From the NCBI GenBank assembly GCA_010645155.1, contig JAAGOF010000046.1, positions 450,258 through 514,257 of the forward strand: a DNA stretch of 64,000 bases. Direction: 5' to 3'. This DNA comes from Tigriopus japonicus. Lineage: Eukaryota; Arthropoda; Copepoda; Harpacticoida; Harpacticidae. The position numbers were made by a program, and so were the translations under genes. Below are positions 25,854 through 38,873 of this stretch, one piece after another; the first letter of the stretch is position 1, and each line of letters starts with the position of its first letter. The notes under the pieces are model-generated. The model saw only the letters and a list, made by a program, of their open reading frames with translations, had not been told where the DNA came from and ran no database searches.

Positions 25854-27103
25854 CTCTCCTTCACTATCTCTCTGAAGACGAAAGAGATCGTTGGTTGGTT
25901 GGCCAGGTTGGTGCCAAAAATCACGGTTGCTTTTTGTGATACTTTGCTGCTCGACTGACGAATGGAATTTTCGCTGACATCCGAGTTGATTAGCTCCAAT
26001 TTACTGAATACAAAAGAAGACGTTCACTTATCGCTCGCCAACCTCCAATAACGTGTCCAACACCATTCATGGGTGGTTGGGGTGGTAAGGATGGTTGTTC
26101 ACTGACAAGAACATGACACAATCAATGATATGTATTGTGGGGTTTCCAGGATTCTCAAAGGTACTTTACTTGGAATTTGTTTACGAGATGTCACCAAAAT
26201 CGAACGTGGCAGATCCTCGTGAGGTTTGGGAACAAATCCATGAATAGATTCCCGTCAGTGGGTCCTTTGGCGAACGTGACAAGGAGCTTGAAATTTGAAC
26301 CTATAATTTTCCACTGAGATTATCTCATGTCGAACATTATCTAAGGAAAGAAGTCGGTGTCAGACAATATGTCATTGTGGTGGTCGTAAATCGCAAAATC
26401 CGTTTGATGCCTCAACGATTATTTTTCTTCCATCCCAACTTTGACAACGTGGAGGAATGTGTGCTAATAGTGTTGGAATAAGCTCATGATGAAGTGACTT
26501 GACAGTGTCAAATGTGCAATGATCAAGCTTGGCCAATTCCGGGGTACCAATGGTTGTTCTTTAGGTTGACCTTCCCGGAGGCCATGGCAAATAAATAGGG
26601 GAGCCATTTGTCGCTGATTTGGTGCCTGAATTGGTCATCGTCGGGTTCAAGTTGTAGATGTACATAGAGGCTGGCACTAATTTGTTTCGCTTCAAGTTGA
26701 GCACTCAAAGAAAATGAGTTTGATTACGACAATACAACATAATGGCAGATTGGATTGAACCCAAAGCCCGCTTAAAGGTACAATCACACGCGCACTCACT
26801 ATCACAGTTTCAGAGGGTGGTAGTGGTTGCTATTAGTATCTGTCTGCTCTGAATTGAAGCATGGGCTTCCTTTCCTTCTTTGATGGCTTCCCGTGTGTGT
26901 GTATATATGTGTGTCTGTCTCTCCGTCTCGCTCTCTATCTGTGTTTCTTTCAAAAGATGGCTGCAATAAAAAGTCTGAGTGGTATTTTTACAACACTTTT
27001 AACGCCTCCAACCAATTCTTTTATCCCATCATCAAAGAAATGACGGCGAGGACTCGGCTTCTATTAACACTTGTTCGAGTGTGTCAAAACGCCTAAGATC
27101 CCT

Positions 27104-27122
27104 TCATCCATCCATCCATCCA
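27104..27122. repeat. ATCC microsatellite
   Basis: Four to five tandem ATCC units. The same motif recurs at 38857-38873. Confidence 0.8.
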
Positions 27123-28478
27123 GCTACACTTGACGAGCAAGAAGTCCACCGGGAACCATGAAAGATGGAAGGGCACCTCCCAAAACCCAGCCTATCTTCC
27201 GATCGACCCGAAACTCGCTACTCGTTCTTTCATGACATGGAACATGCAATGAACAGGGCACGTGGCCCAATTTACACTTCAATGCTTTTGAGATGAAGTC
27301 GGCACTAAATCGCCTCCATTGGGTGGGTGCAAAATACATTTTCATTGTCGTTCAGAATCCTTAATCATGTTTGCTCAGTCCGAGGGCATTGGTCTGTTAA
27401 AGCAAAGGATTGGGATGTGAGGCAAAAGTAGGAATGTTTGGGACACAATGTGGCTGGCAGCGAATTTAGTGCTCTATGATGAGGTCCAGAGATCGAAATA
27501 TGGATGCAGACATGCCACAGGTGCCGACAAGAGGTGCCATAATTTTCGGCTGTGGCAGTGGCGGTGATGGCTTTTACTATTCAAACGAGGAATATTAACA
27601 GCACACCTTGGGTATTTTATTTCGGGTAATGGAACGACAGAAAGCCGATTGGCGTACGAGTGGGATCCCAGTGTGAATGGACCCGCTTCTTGGTGTTTTC
27701 CAATTTTTCATGCACGGAACATAAGTCAGGCCATTTATCAAAGACTCTGCTTTAGCCTGGCTAGTTATATTATGCTTTGGTATATTCGAGCTATTTGAAT
27801 TAACATAGTTAACATCCGTCCTAATATCTCATCGATTGTGGATTTTTTCTCAAGACTCCACTCGTACGTAAAAAAATTGGCGCATGTTACTGTCATGTTT
27901 GCTGTTTACGTCTACCGACACCCTCAGAAGAGAGTCCAAAAAAAACGCCAAATGAAGCACCCCCTCATTCATACCACCTTACTTCAATCGGTCCTTAAGC
28001 GCTTGAATTGCCTTCTTTCCATCCATCCTTGCCCCAAAGCGAAAACCCCTCGAGAACGATATGTTCTCGTACTATTTATGTTTTGTGGTCGTCGGACGAG
28101 GAACGGCAGTGGCCATAAAAGGTATTATTATTTAGATTAGCTGGGTGCGAAGGCAAGAAGAGGCGGTACTCAGTTTTATTATCATTTCTTTGCTTCCGCA
28201 ATTAGATCGCTTGGTAAGCGTTGTGCGATACTTCTTTATCGGGCCTTTAATTGTGGCGATAGTGTAGTATGGTATTGGCACAATCTCTGTCTCTTGCCAT
28301 TCTGAACAACCGTCATGAAAAGTGATACTCGAATAGACCACCTTAGGCTCCATTAGTCACCTTTCTGGTTTGGCCAAGTGATGCGAATATTTATCATATG
28401 GCAATTTTTGATTTATCGTAATAGCCCATGATGGATGACATCCGTCCGTTATTTGATAGGACAACAATCGAAATGCAT

Positions 28479-28484
28479 TCAGTT
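28479..28484 (+). promoter_or_regulatory. Possible initiator element of the secreted-protein gene
   Basis: TCAGTT matches the arthropod initiator consensus and lies 20 bases before the preferred ATG at 28504. A weak TATA-like TATTTGATAG lies about 30 bases upstream. The motif is short and may be chance. Confidence 0.2.
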
Positions 28485-28503
28485 CCAAGCGTTTCCCGCA
28501 ACG

Positions 28504-30075
28504 ATGAACACGTTCCCGATCCTTTCTGTATTATTCGCCATTGCCAATGGACTCGAGGCCGATCAAGAAAGCCAAGGATTGGGAGGATTGTTCAATGCTA
28601 TTGGAGGCGTTAAACCTAAACCAGAACCGGAATTGAACGCATTGGGACTTTGGGATATACCCTCTTCCGATGACAGAGATCTCCCCAAGAAAATACAATC
28701 AATCAAGGGATGGGGAGATAAATTGTAGGGTGGACGGATTTTCGTTGAGAGAGGTCAAACAATATATAATAGTCTCGTGTTTTAATGTAGCGAAAGATAT
28801 CGAAGACCGCAACTCCCAGTAGATCCAGACGAACGCTTCAGCCTTTTCCGTGATTCCATTATCAACCAGATTCTGGATGATATCATCAAAAGACAGCAGC
28901 AGTAACCTTCTAGTTTTAGTTCAATTTTTTTGGTGGTACATCAATACTGTTTTTTTTAAATTTATTTCAGAGAGAACCAAAATCAAGTATTTCCTATTCG
29001 CTATTTTGACCCAATCAAGGATCCCGCACTGCCTTCAAAATTTTCCAGGTACTTCTTTGAACCTACATGATCATGAGGGAACCTGAACTTTTGTAGCCGT
29101 AAATTCAATTTCAGTGGAATCAGTGACTTCCATAGGGTCCTATTTACTGTTTTGCAACGCCTCGATCCCGAGGACGCTTTGGAGGTGGCCACCAAACTTG
29201 GATTAGCAAGACCCGATCGATTAGTCCGGTTCTCAAAAAGTGCTTCGAACGCGTAAGTTTGGCAAATCAATGTCAACCATTTGGAACAAGCACATTTTAC
29301 CATAGTAAATGGGTTTGTTTCAGAGACTATATAAAGAACATTCTCACCCATCTTCCGGTTGTTCCAAGTTGGAATAAGCAAGTCAACTTGACAGATTATC
29401 GACTTGTTGCTGATGACCTCACGTAAGTCCAATTCAAAAATTGATTAAATGCATGGAAAACTGAAAATTTTAGGTTGAAAAGGGTGAAACTTATCAAATA
29501 AAAGGATTTTAGGCTTGAAAAACGCCAATAAACATTTTTCCACGCAGGAGGAGAAAGGGTTTTTGGAGATTTTTTGAAAATTAGTTGCTGTCTGTGTCAA
29601 ATTTATGTGTGTTTTTCTGTTTTTAATTTTTTTTGCAATATTTTACGCCAGATATTGATGTATTCCCCGTTTCAACTTGAAATTTCGGTTCGACACTCGT
29701 AATGGTAGACTCAAAATCCTGTCATTCTGTCAAACCTTTGTGAAACGTAGGGACGTTTAAAAGAGAAAGTTTTTTTTTTGTGGCCATTACAATTAAAACA
29801 GTGTTTACAGGGATAATTTGATCCGTCTCCATCCTTGCTCTATTGATGACTGAACATTTTTTTTCAGGTTGCGTTTGTGTTCCTCACCTGATTCAAAATT
29901 AGACGAAGAAAATCAAGACCGTCTTCTGCCGTGGCAAATATTTGGAAAGATCCGGGATTTTTTTGCGAGTCCTGAAAATTTCGATGAACTGTTTGTTTGC
30001 GATAAAGAGGCAGAAGCTTTGTCCATGGCAGATATCAAGCGATTAATCTTGGCCAAAAGCAAAGTGGAACATTAG
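28504..30075 (+). CDS. Predicted secreted protein of unknown family, six exons
   Basis: Exons 28504-28724, 28791-28901, 28971-29048, 29115-29252, 29324-29422 and 29868-30075 join to an 855-base frame encoding 284 residues. Every junction is GT-AG and all five introns are phase 2; four are 66-71 bp and the last is 445 bp. The reading frame through six short exons makes the model strong. The protein starts MNTFPILSVLFAIANGLEA, a signal peptide with likely cleavage after Ala. The mature part has a Lys/Pro/Glu-rich segment (KPKPEPE), a basic FERYRRPQLPVDPDERF region, a helical stretch around LQRLDPEDALEVATKLGLA, and an acidic C-terminal exon with two Cys that could pair. There is no membrane helix. 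An ATG at 28435 is in frame upstream, but starting at 28504 (A at -3) puts the hydrophobic signal at the N-terminus. I do not recognise the family. A candidate poly(A) signal AATAAA lies at 30575-30580. Confidence 0.75.
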
Positions 30076-30633
30076 AATAAGAAATGGATTCGAACAAAGT
30101 GGGACCGATACAGATTTAAAATTTCAGACCTGCCATGAGACATAGATTAATGCTTAAGGATTGATGACTTTGTATCTTTGAGATAAATAGATTTAAATAG
30201 TTTTTGAATGCAGTGAAAAAGCAGAAAAGAATATCATACTTATTTTCGATCCGGTTTGGCTAGAAAATCCACGGTAAAAACATGAATCGAAAGGAATCTT
30301 TCTCAGTAGTTACGAAACTGGTTGATTTCTCCCTTCTTTAACAAAGGGGTTGAACTTTTTGTGTCTCAATCGGCATGTTCGTCAAATTCCATTTTATTAG
30401 TTGAATATCATATCTACGATGTATCTCCATCTGATCAATTCCAGATCATTTATCTTCTTATTCGCTCTCAGGTTAGAAACATGGATGGCACAACAGTTTC
30501 TCGAGTGATTTGAACGAGAGCATCATCGGACCAAATCTTTCAGAGCACTCCTGAAACTGTACATTCAATACGGCAATAAAAGTAAAGGGATTCACAAGCA
30601 AAGCTGGCAAGAAAACATCCTTCATGAATAGCG

Positions 30634-30652
30634 GATGATGATGATGATGATG
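30634..30652. repeat. GAT microsatellite
   Basis: Six tandem GAT units downstream of the secreted-protein gene, past its likely poly(A) site. Confidence 0.8.
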
Positions 30653-32865
30653 AAGGTGACGGGGTTGATTTTTTGGTTGTATGGAAGCGTAGCTCCGTAA
30701 TTACAGGGCTTTTGGTCGATCACTCGCCGCCCAACGAATAGTAACAACAACAGCATTAACAACCGAACCGAAACCCCCACCTCGTACATAATACAACATC
30801 CGTATCGTTCATACGCACTACATACTAACCTTTGAGTAATTTCGTTCAATTCAAGCCGCTTAAAAATTGCACTCGATGATTTGTGTATTCGAATCCAAAG
30901 CCAAGTCATGTTTTCTCGGATTGTTCAAATTCATGTCGGCTTGACGACTCTGAAGTTTGGCACCACAATAGGAATGGGCACTGGGGATGGATGGTGATCT
31001 CTAATTAATAACTGGGTGATGTCCGAAGTTCATGGCTCAGTCAGTCAGTCCCCTTGGCTTTCTACCTTCGTCGGTCTCTCTTTGACACTGTCCAAATTCT
31101 GGTCCTCAATTCCGACCATTTCGTAAAGCATCGCGTTCTCAGAAGTTCAAATTGACTTCGATGAGCTACAAAACAGTGAATGAGGGAAGTTGCCGAGAAT
31201 CACGGCGGTGTTCATCATTTGTTCGGGAAATCGCTGCAGGCGACAAAACTTCGAAGGTTGAAGAACACTTCAGAATGACTTGACATCACATTGAGTTTTG
31301 TGGTGGTCATGTTAGTCCTGTAGGTGCGCACTACTACATAGAGGATGGCTTGTCGTTCGTGCTCTACAAGCTATCATTAAGTGGATATCAAGAATGCACC
31401 ACCGATTTTGAAGGCTCATGAGAAAATCAGGCGGAGGAAGGTCGACATCCAAAGTTGTGTGGACTCTACAGAATAAATTTCATAATTACTATTTTGCCGA
31501 GCGACAGTTGGCGTGTGACTAGACACCTTTTAGTTATATATTTGCTCACTTTTGGGTTGGAGGTCTATTGTGGGTAGTTCCGAATCAAGGAAGCGGGTTT
31601 CGGTTTGGGAGGTGACTTAATTGAAGGTCGGCGATGATCACAGAAGAGGAGAATTCGACATCAATTGGCCAAATTTGAGGTGGCACACGGTGGTAAAACG
31701 ACAGTTGTCCGAGCAATGAAAGAGCTCTAAAGCTAAACACCACCTTCAGCAACCTCTCTCCGCCTTCAAAATGATGTTATTCCTGCATTGGCAGATGCCG
31801 TGAGTAAACACTCTTTTAAGTCCACACTTCCAACAATAAACGAGTGCTTGTTCATATGTACTTTTTCCCTTGAAGAAGTTGGTAGTAGTAGAAGGATCCA
31901 GGAGCGGGAAATTAGCCAGGATCCAGCTGTGCCATGGAGGTCGTCGAAGTCGTTCGTTGGTTCACCCCGGGTCAGATGGATGGATGGTCACTCATTATTG
32001 CCACGGTTTGATGGCTAATATCACAAAAGGACGAGCTGCTCTCGTCATTTCGATCTCATTTATCACACACTGGGACATCATCCGGCGGTACCCCAAAAAA
32101 TGGGTTCATCTCGATAATTGCCGAGCACCCTGGAGAGGCACGGGAATCGGGATCCGAAACCAATTTTCAACTTCCAAACGGTTCGATATTCGTGCATGGA
32201 CCAAGCATTGCATGTTGCTGGCCAATGGAACCCGAAAGTCAACAACCAACAGGATCATCGGTATTATTTGTAGGGCCAGGAAAGAGAATCACAGGTGGGA
32301 CGAATACAACGAAAATGAGGGGGAGTTATGAAAGACAATGACGTCTCCGAAGAGCCCCCGAAATGCAATCAAGAGAGGTGCGAATGAAGTCGGGGAGGGG
32401 GTCTTATTTGTAGGAAATCCCCCGATGAGTTGTTGTAGCACTGGGTTGGAGGCTCTCTATCTATCGCTCTCTCATTCTTCATGCACTTGGACGATGTTTC
32501 TTTCTGGTAGGTGGTTGGCGAGGTTCGTCTTCTTTTTCGGCTTTGGATGGACAACTCTCATGAATGATGATCATAATGACGGGGATGATGAGATGGAAAG
32601 AATTCCTTTTGTCTTGCCACAAACTCAAGCGGAGGAGTTACAAAGTCTAGTTCATTGGCTGAATAGACTTATATACGAAGGTTCTCAACATCCTCTATTC
32701 GGCGACAGTTGCGGGGAGTGTCGTGGAAATCGATCATATTGGCCTTTGGAAGTCATTTTCGTAATCAAAACCCCACCCAACCCGTTTCTAGGAAACCCAG
32801 GGGAATGTTCCCATTCAAGAGAACCAGGTGTGAGAGTTAAAATGTGTCACGATTAATAATATCGA

Positions 32866-32883
32866 AGGTGGTGGTGGTGGTGA
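32866..32883. repeat. GGT microsatellite
   Basis: About five to six tandem GGT units in non-coding sequence. Confidence 0.75.
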
Positions 32884-33130
32884 TGGGGCTGTTGTTCGTT
32901 CTGCCTTTGAATGCCTGCCTTCTCGAGGGTTCTCAAAAGGAAGGACGCCCGCGGATTCTCCCAGAGAGACTAATTATGAAATTGTTTTGACTCATCCTCG
33001 ATCGAATGCGGTCGGCCTAAAAGCTTGGACAGCTAACACCGGCCTCGAAACTTGAGGAATCTTAGCAGGGTGCAAATTCAGTTCCACTCTCAAGACATTA
33101 GTGATCATGGCCTGGAAAGGCAGACTGACT

Positions 33131-33145
33131 CACACACACACACAA
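33131..33145. repeat. CA dinucleotide microsatellite
   Basis: Seven tandem CA units. Confidence 0.8.
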
Positions 33146-36100
33146 AGAGAAACCCAGAGGTTTTTGATTATGAATCCTGTCCAAACCATGAGAACTTGGA
33201 AGGGACTTCGATCCCAAACTTCTCTCATCTTAATGCACACCCATTTATGAGGGTATTAAAGCAGTTTTATCGATCTTATCAAACGTCTTTAAAATGGACT
33301 TAAAGCGCTCTCTTAGAGTTAGCAGTGACTCATAACCGTAGAATGGCAACTTTCTTCTCTAATTACGGCACGTTGAACTTTGCTAACTCGCCAGATCGAG
33401 TCAGCGTTTATTGATTAAACACAACCAAGACCTCTGACTTGGGGAAATCTTGGCATAGGCCATAAAAAGCTAGTTTCAAAACTGCAATCATAAGCCCAAC
33501 GTCCCCAAGACGTGGCATTTTGCAATTAATTCTACGGGAAATCATAAATTTGTGCCTAAATCAGAAGAGCAAGGGGTGAATAACATTGGTCGGCAGCAGT
33601 TCTCAAAGAAAGGATGATTCCCAAATCCACCTCGAGTTGAAAGAGCTTCGAACATCTCATGATCAGAGGCCATAACTTTGACTCGACCACTAAAGATTGA
33701 AGAACAAACAGTTTTCGGATATGTTTGACTAAACGGAAGCTCGGTTTCTCGGATTACCCTGTGTTTTGCAGACGTGGAGCTATTTACCTAGATAATGACG
33801 ACTGGTTCAATTGTTTCCCGTGTTTAATCATTCCAGGCCAATTCGCGTGCTTGGGAGGAGTAATTATTGCACACTACAAAGAAGAACACCAACGATAACA
33901 ACGACTGTGAGTGTGTGTATTTAGGCAGTGTTTGTGTGGTTGTTGGTCTGCAATGACTCATGATGATGATAATGATCCTCATCAGCTGCTAGATGGATGG
34001 ATGGATGAGTCGCTCCTGGAGTGTTTAATATTGGCTTTTTGTTTGCTTTTAATAGACCACCGCTCAATCATTCATCGTGTAAAAGCAGGTTGGAGTCGGG
34101 GTAATTAAAGTCCACTCGGACTATTTGTTTCTCAGTTTTTTCGCCAATAGATACCTTTCCTACTTCCCACCCATCTGGATATTAATAATCAGTGGAAACT
34201 GGATGGATTTTTTCGATTTTTCTCCCGTGTCAGAAGAGTGTCGAGCACGCACACAATTCAACGCCCAGACCCACCTTTTCCTCTTCATTTCTTTAGAATT
34301 GGGATTGATGAAAAAGACATTCTTCCACTTCCAAAGAAACCTCAATGAATATGTCTTGTCATGACACCGACCTTCCATTTCCATATCTTTGTAATCTGGA
34401 TTTCATTCTGTAGAAAAAATGTGGAGGTTGCGTGTCTGAAGACGATTTTTATGGCCAATTGGCTTTTTGTTTTAAATTTCTACCATGCTCCTTGTAACCT
34501 TCGAAACTGAATAGGTTGAAACTAAATGAAACCATGTCTTTATGGAAAACACGTACTTTTCAAAGTCAGATGCAATTTATCTTAAGGAATTGCTAGAAGT
34601 TCTTGCATGTTTTGGACAAAAATGGGCAGTATCCAAGGATTGATTCAAGGATACGAAAGCTGATAAATTGAGAGCAATTTTATGCCCTAAATAAGCTGTC
34701 CTTGGTTTCTCCCCTTGCTTTGAGGTTATGCTCTTTCAATCCATTACTAATTTGAAAACGTGAAATTGCACAAGTTAGATTGCTTATTTTGAATAAGCAA
34801 GCTCTCCCTCGAAGCTTTCGCTTTCGTGTTTGATGCCCATGTCGGGACCGAACTCAAACTCGAGGGGATCGTTTTGGGGGAAATCTCGTTCACCATTGAA
34901 CATCTGAGTCGGTTTCAAGGAATTGGATTGGTCTGGGCTTTGACGTTGGCGTCTGATGTTTGATCAAATTCTTAGCTTTATTCATGCCTTGAGTGGAACG
35001 AAACGCAAATTACCCCATGAATTCGAAGATCACATTTCGAGACCTCAAGAATTCTCGGTCTGCCAAAGCTCGGGTCCTTCATCGGACGCGTATTAAAGTT
35101 GTAGGGCTAGATTAAGCCATTCACTCGTGACGAATGCCTTTTGTGTGCTTTTCGGGGGTCGAACCTAGGGCCAACCAACCAGCCAAGCCCATTTTTGTCT
35201 GAATAGGTGGGAAGACGCACTTAAGGTACTCCTCAAAACATCGGAGAGAAGTGAGCTTGAATCTAAATTCGAAGCGAGAAAATTGGTACATCTGACTTCT
35301 TACTTGGTCGTGTAACTACAGTACACTGTATTCGATTGGCTTAACCATTTGGAGGGGCTTATTTTGCTCTTTGATGACTCTCTTTAGGCCACAAAAGTCG
35401 AGGGTACCGAAAAGGAAGCAATTTAGCAATCTCACCGAGATCTTGCACCTTTCGTTGGATCACGTGTTTTGAATGCAAAATGAACTGGGCTCACGTGGAA
35501 AGACTGATTCATTGCTGAATATCTAAGCCTCCTTTAAGGGTTGTTCCTCATCTGAAATACCTTTTTGATTGGCGATTTTCCCACTCAATGTTTCAAATTG
35601 GGAATTGAAAAAAACAGCAATGTTTTGGAGTCTCCATGTGTACGTAAAGCACATTGGAATGATAAGATTTATCGACATATCTTCAATGTTCTGAATCAGG
35701 AACTATAAGAGGTTTTTTAAGTTTTTTTAAAATCATATTTCTTTCGGTGCCCTTAAGGGCCTATCAGCCAAAAGGTGATGGGTAAGAAGACCTAGGGTCA
35801 AAGAGTCCAGAACTGCGGATGGCGCTCAGACCCAAAATTGTATCCTTAAACCATTGTGCTCCTTGACGAATTTTGGCAACACAAATTGGGATAGATCACT
35901 GGGTTAACTTATCTTATAAATCATCATCATCAGGGCCACCAAATTTTGGGTAATCATTTTGAGAAATAATTCAACGAAATCGGATTTTTTAGCAAATTTA
36001 CAAGCACTTTTCTCGTTAATTGCAGTACAAACTGACCTTTTCTTAAGCTCCCATCATTTGTAAGTCCTACTTCATAGCTTGAATGGCTGAAAAACCAAAA

Positions 36101-38856
36101 ACACACTGTTACAACTGTAATAGATCATCTCTGTGTCTTTTCTTATTTTGACTTTGCAATCCTTTTTCCAATTCGTTCTGAAGAGAACAAGCAATTTCCC
36201 AAGATATTTTTTGAAATTTTCCCCCTTTTGTAATATTGAACAAAAAAAATTGTAACTACATTGTAAATTAACATTTAGAAGTATCTGGTAGCCCCAAAGA
36301 TAGGCTAAATATTTTTTGTTGCCACTAGAACATATTTAATGTCGGTTTGTTTTCCTAACTTTGATTTTGACCAATGAAGTACTCTTTTTCAGAGTTTTTT
36401 TAGCAGAGCAAATAATTTTCAGCATGGCTATTTCTACTCCGTCTCATATGCTTCTTGTAAGTTTCTAGATATGCTTCTACTATACTTCCAAACTACCTCA
36501 ACAACTGATCTTTTAGCGACGACGATTCTTCCCGTGAAGGGTCATTTCTATGGTTAGTGACTTCGACTTTTTTCCCCCTTCCGAAATTGGGCTAAAATCG
36601 AAAGTAAGGAGACATAAAGGAAAGAAATTAAAAACATCTTAAGAAATGTTACCTGCCGCATCTTTTTAAGCTTTGTACATTATTTGTGATATCAACCATG
36701 TCTGAGTTGCGGACTTGGTTTCATGCTCCGTCTCATATGAATCACCCTGTATGCCTATAGTTCCATTGAAAATTGGACAAAAAACTAATGAAATATAGAC
36801 CAAATCTAATAAACCCCAAATAAGACTTAGCTGTCCCTGAATCATGTGTTATGTTCAATAGGCAGAAATGAGAAGTCATCATCGCCATCATCAGTCACCA
36901 AACCAATGGAATGGATGGTTCGCCTCTTCTTCCTGTTCTTCTTTATCATCTCCTGCTTCCTCCGCCTCCACGTCCTCCGCCAATGGATTACCTTTCTCTA
37001 AAGCACCTAGTAGCTACAAACATTTTAACATTTCAGTACCTGGCTTTCTTGGCCAAGGTGTACGTAGACTAGCTAAATGCAGGGAAGATGCATCATCTTA
37101 CAACACACCAACGTGGCTTTGTTTGGTCGTGCGTCCGCCATGTGATCATCTCCGGCCCATGTGTGAACCAGCAGTTCTTGCCGTTTTACCGTCCCACAAT
37201 ATGAAATGCACCGGCAGTTTGGTGATGGTGTGAGCACCGCTAATCTCACCAGGCCCCGCCTCTTTCCGTCTCAGAATTCCTCTCCAAATTTATGACAATA
37301 TTTGCCAGTCAAGAAGAAGTCTCTTGTTCCTCTTCTGGGTAGCTCTTGGCCATAACATTACATTACAATGGTCATAACTTGGGTTTGACGTCTCGGTTTG
37401 TTTTTGGCTCTGGGTCGTTATTTTCCCGGTATTAGAAGCATAAATTGGATGCGGGAAGACGAGTCCAAAGCCGGAATGCCGACGGCCCGTTCGGCTAAAA
37501 AAGGGCACTAAAACATCTGGAGAGGAAGTCAAATGAGGCCGACGTTCTTTGTCAAGAAAACCCATCCCTTCTCAAATTTGTCCAGTTTTGGATTCGCCCG
37601 TGGTCGGATATGGAAGTGGGGAATCAGTCCATAATTGGCAGATTGTAGTATGCACACTCCAAATGATTCGAGTCATTCGTGTTTTTGTTCGTTTGAGGGC
37701 TGGGACAGGAGGGATCCAATTTAAGATAAAGGGCTACTTTTCCCGACGCTTGGGCATTGTCTTGACCACAGCACTAATATAAATGGTGGCTTGAGGCTTC
37801 GAAATAACAACCCTTTCTTTCTCCCCCGTCTTCTTTTTCCCATTCTTGAAGCCCTTGAAAATGATCCTGATTATAAAGTGTTGGTTGGGGAGGAAGATTA
37901 AAGGCTTTTGGTACTCATTGGTAACACTTTGTCTTCCCTCTGCAATGGAGGAAGAGGAGGGAAAAGGAGGCGGGACGGAGGGAAATGGGCGGATCGCTAG
38001 ATCGGAGGCAATCAAAGATAATTAATGTCGATTCCTCCACCGCTCAGTTCAAGTCCGTTCAGGAATGGGAAAGAACAGTCATTTAGCTCTGAACTTGTTC
38101 CACTCCAATTAGTATTAGGCACACTAAAACTCTATCAAGTTCTTGGAAACAAAAATCCGGCTTTTGAGCAGGTCGTGAAATATTTTAATGATAGAGTGTT
38201 ATTTCCTGGCCCCCATAATCCCAACAACAACAATCGCAGAGGTGGTCACTCCCACTCCATCACGTTCTTTGGCGACAAATTTCCATGTCATTTTCAAGTG
38301 CTTTCAAAAATCCTAGCCTCAACTGTCAGGTGTCATATCATGTAGACGTCTTCAAACCACTGCCAAAAATACCTTTCATACCTCCATTCAAACCATTAAC
38401 CGTGACCACCTTCTCCTAGTCAAACAAAGTGCCAAAATGCACACGAGGGTGTCGAGTCCGGTCTAATCAAACGAAACACCTTTTTAGATATCTTTTTTTC
38501 GTTCATATTTGATCAAGTGAGTAGGCGAAGTGGTGGGAAATGGTAAAGAGCGGTGTAATGTTCGACTAATTCAAGTGTTCAACCAAGGCAACACCTGCTC
38601 GAATGACTCGAGAAATCATCGACAGCCAATACTGCACGATGCACACAGGTTTGTCCACCAATAACAAAACGATCCGTTTGGTGTTGGAGCCACTAGCGTT
38701 TGGTAGTGAAACCAGAGTATGGGAGTGAGCAAACTGATGGTGGTGTAATAACAAGACAACAATGAATTAGGCGTGAACAAACAAAATTTGACACCAACGG
38801 AAACAAGTGTTGGCCTCGGGGACGGCGGACAACGAAACCATCCTTCGGCTATCTAT

Positions 38857-38873
38857 TCATCCATCCATCCATT
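38857..38873. repeat. ATCC microsatellite
   Basis: About four tandem ATCC units, as at 27104-27122. Confidence 0.75.

Larger units (their letters stand above)
15346..28503. other. 13-kb stretch without supportable genes
   Basis: Only short open frames occur, and none shows a family motif, convincing splice-linked exons or a signal peptide with follow-on exons. Simple repeats occur at 17507-17525, 19222-19239, 25838-25853 and 27104-27122. It may be intergenic or lie inside a large intron of a gene whose exons I cannot see. Small exons could be missed by eye. Confidence 0.4.

Noticed and set aside
28435..28503. Upstream in-frame ATG for the secreted protein
   Set aside because: Using it would bury the signal peptide 23 residues inside; the ATG at 28504 gives a standard secretory N-terminus.
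31870..32856. Two open frames of 153 and 172 codons
   Set aside because: No recognisable domain, signal peptide or splice partner, and composition like the surrounding non-coding DNA.
36868..37233. 121-codon open frame rich in Ser and His
   Set aside because: It starts in a CAT/ATC simple-repeat-like stretch and shows no conserved motif or exon borders.
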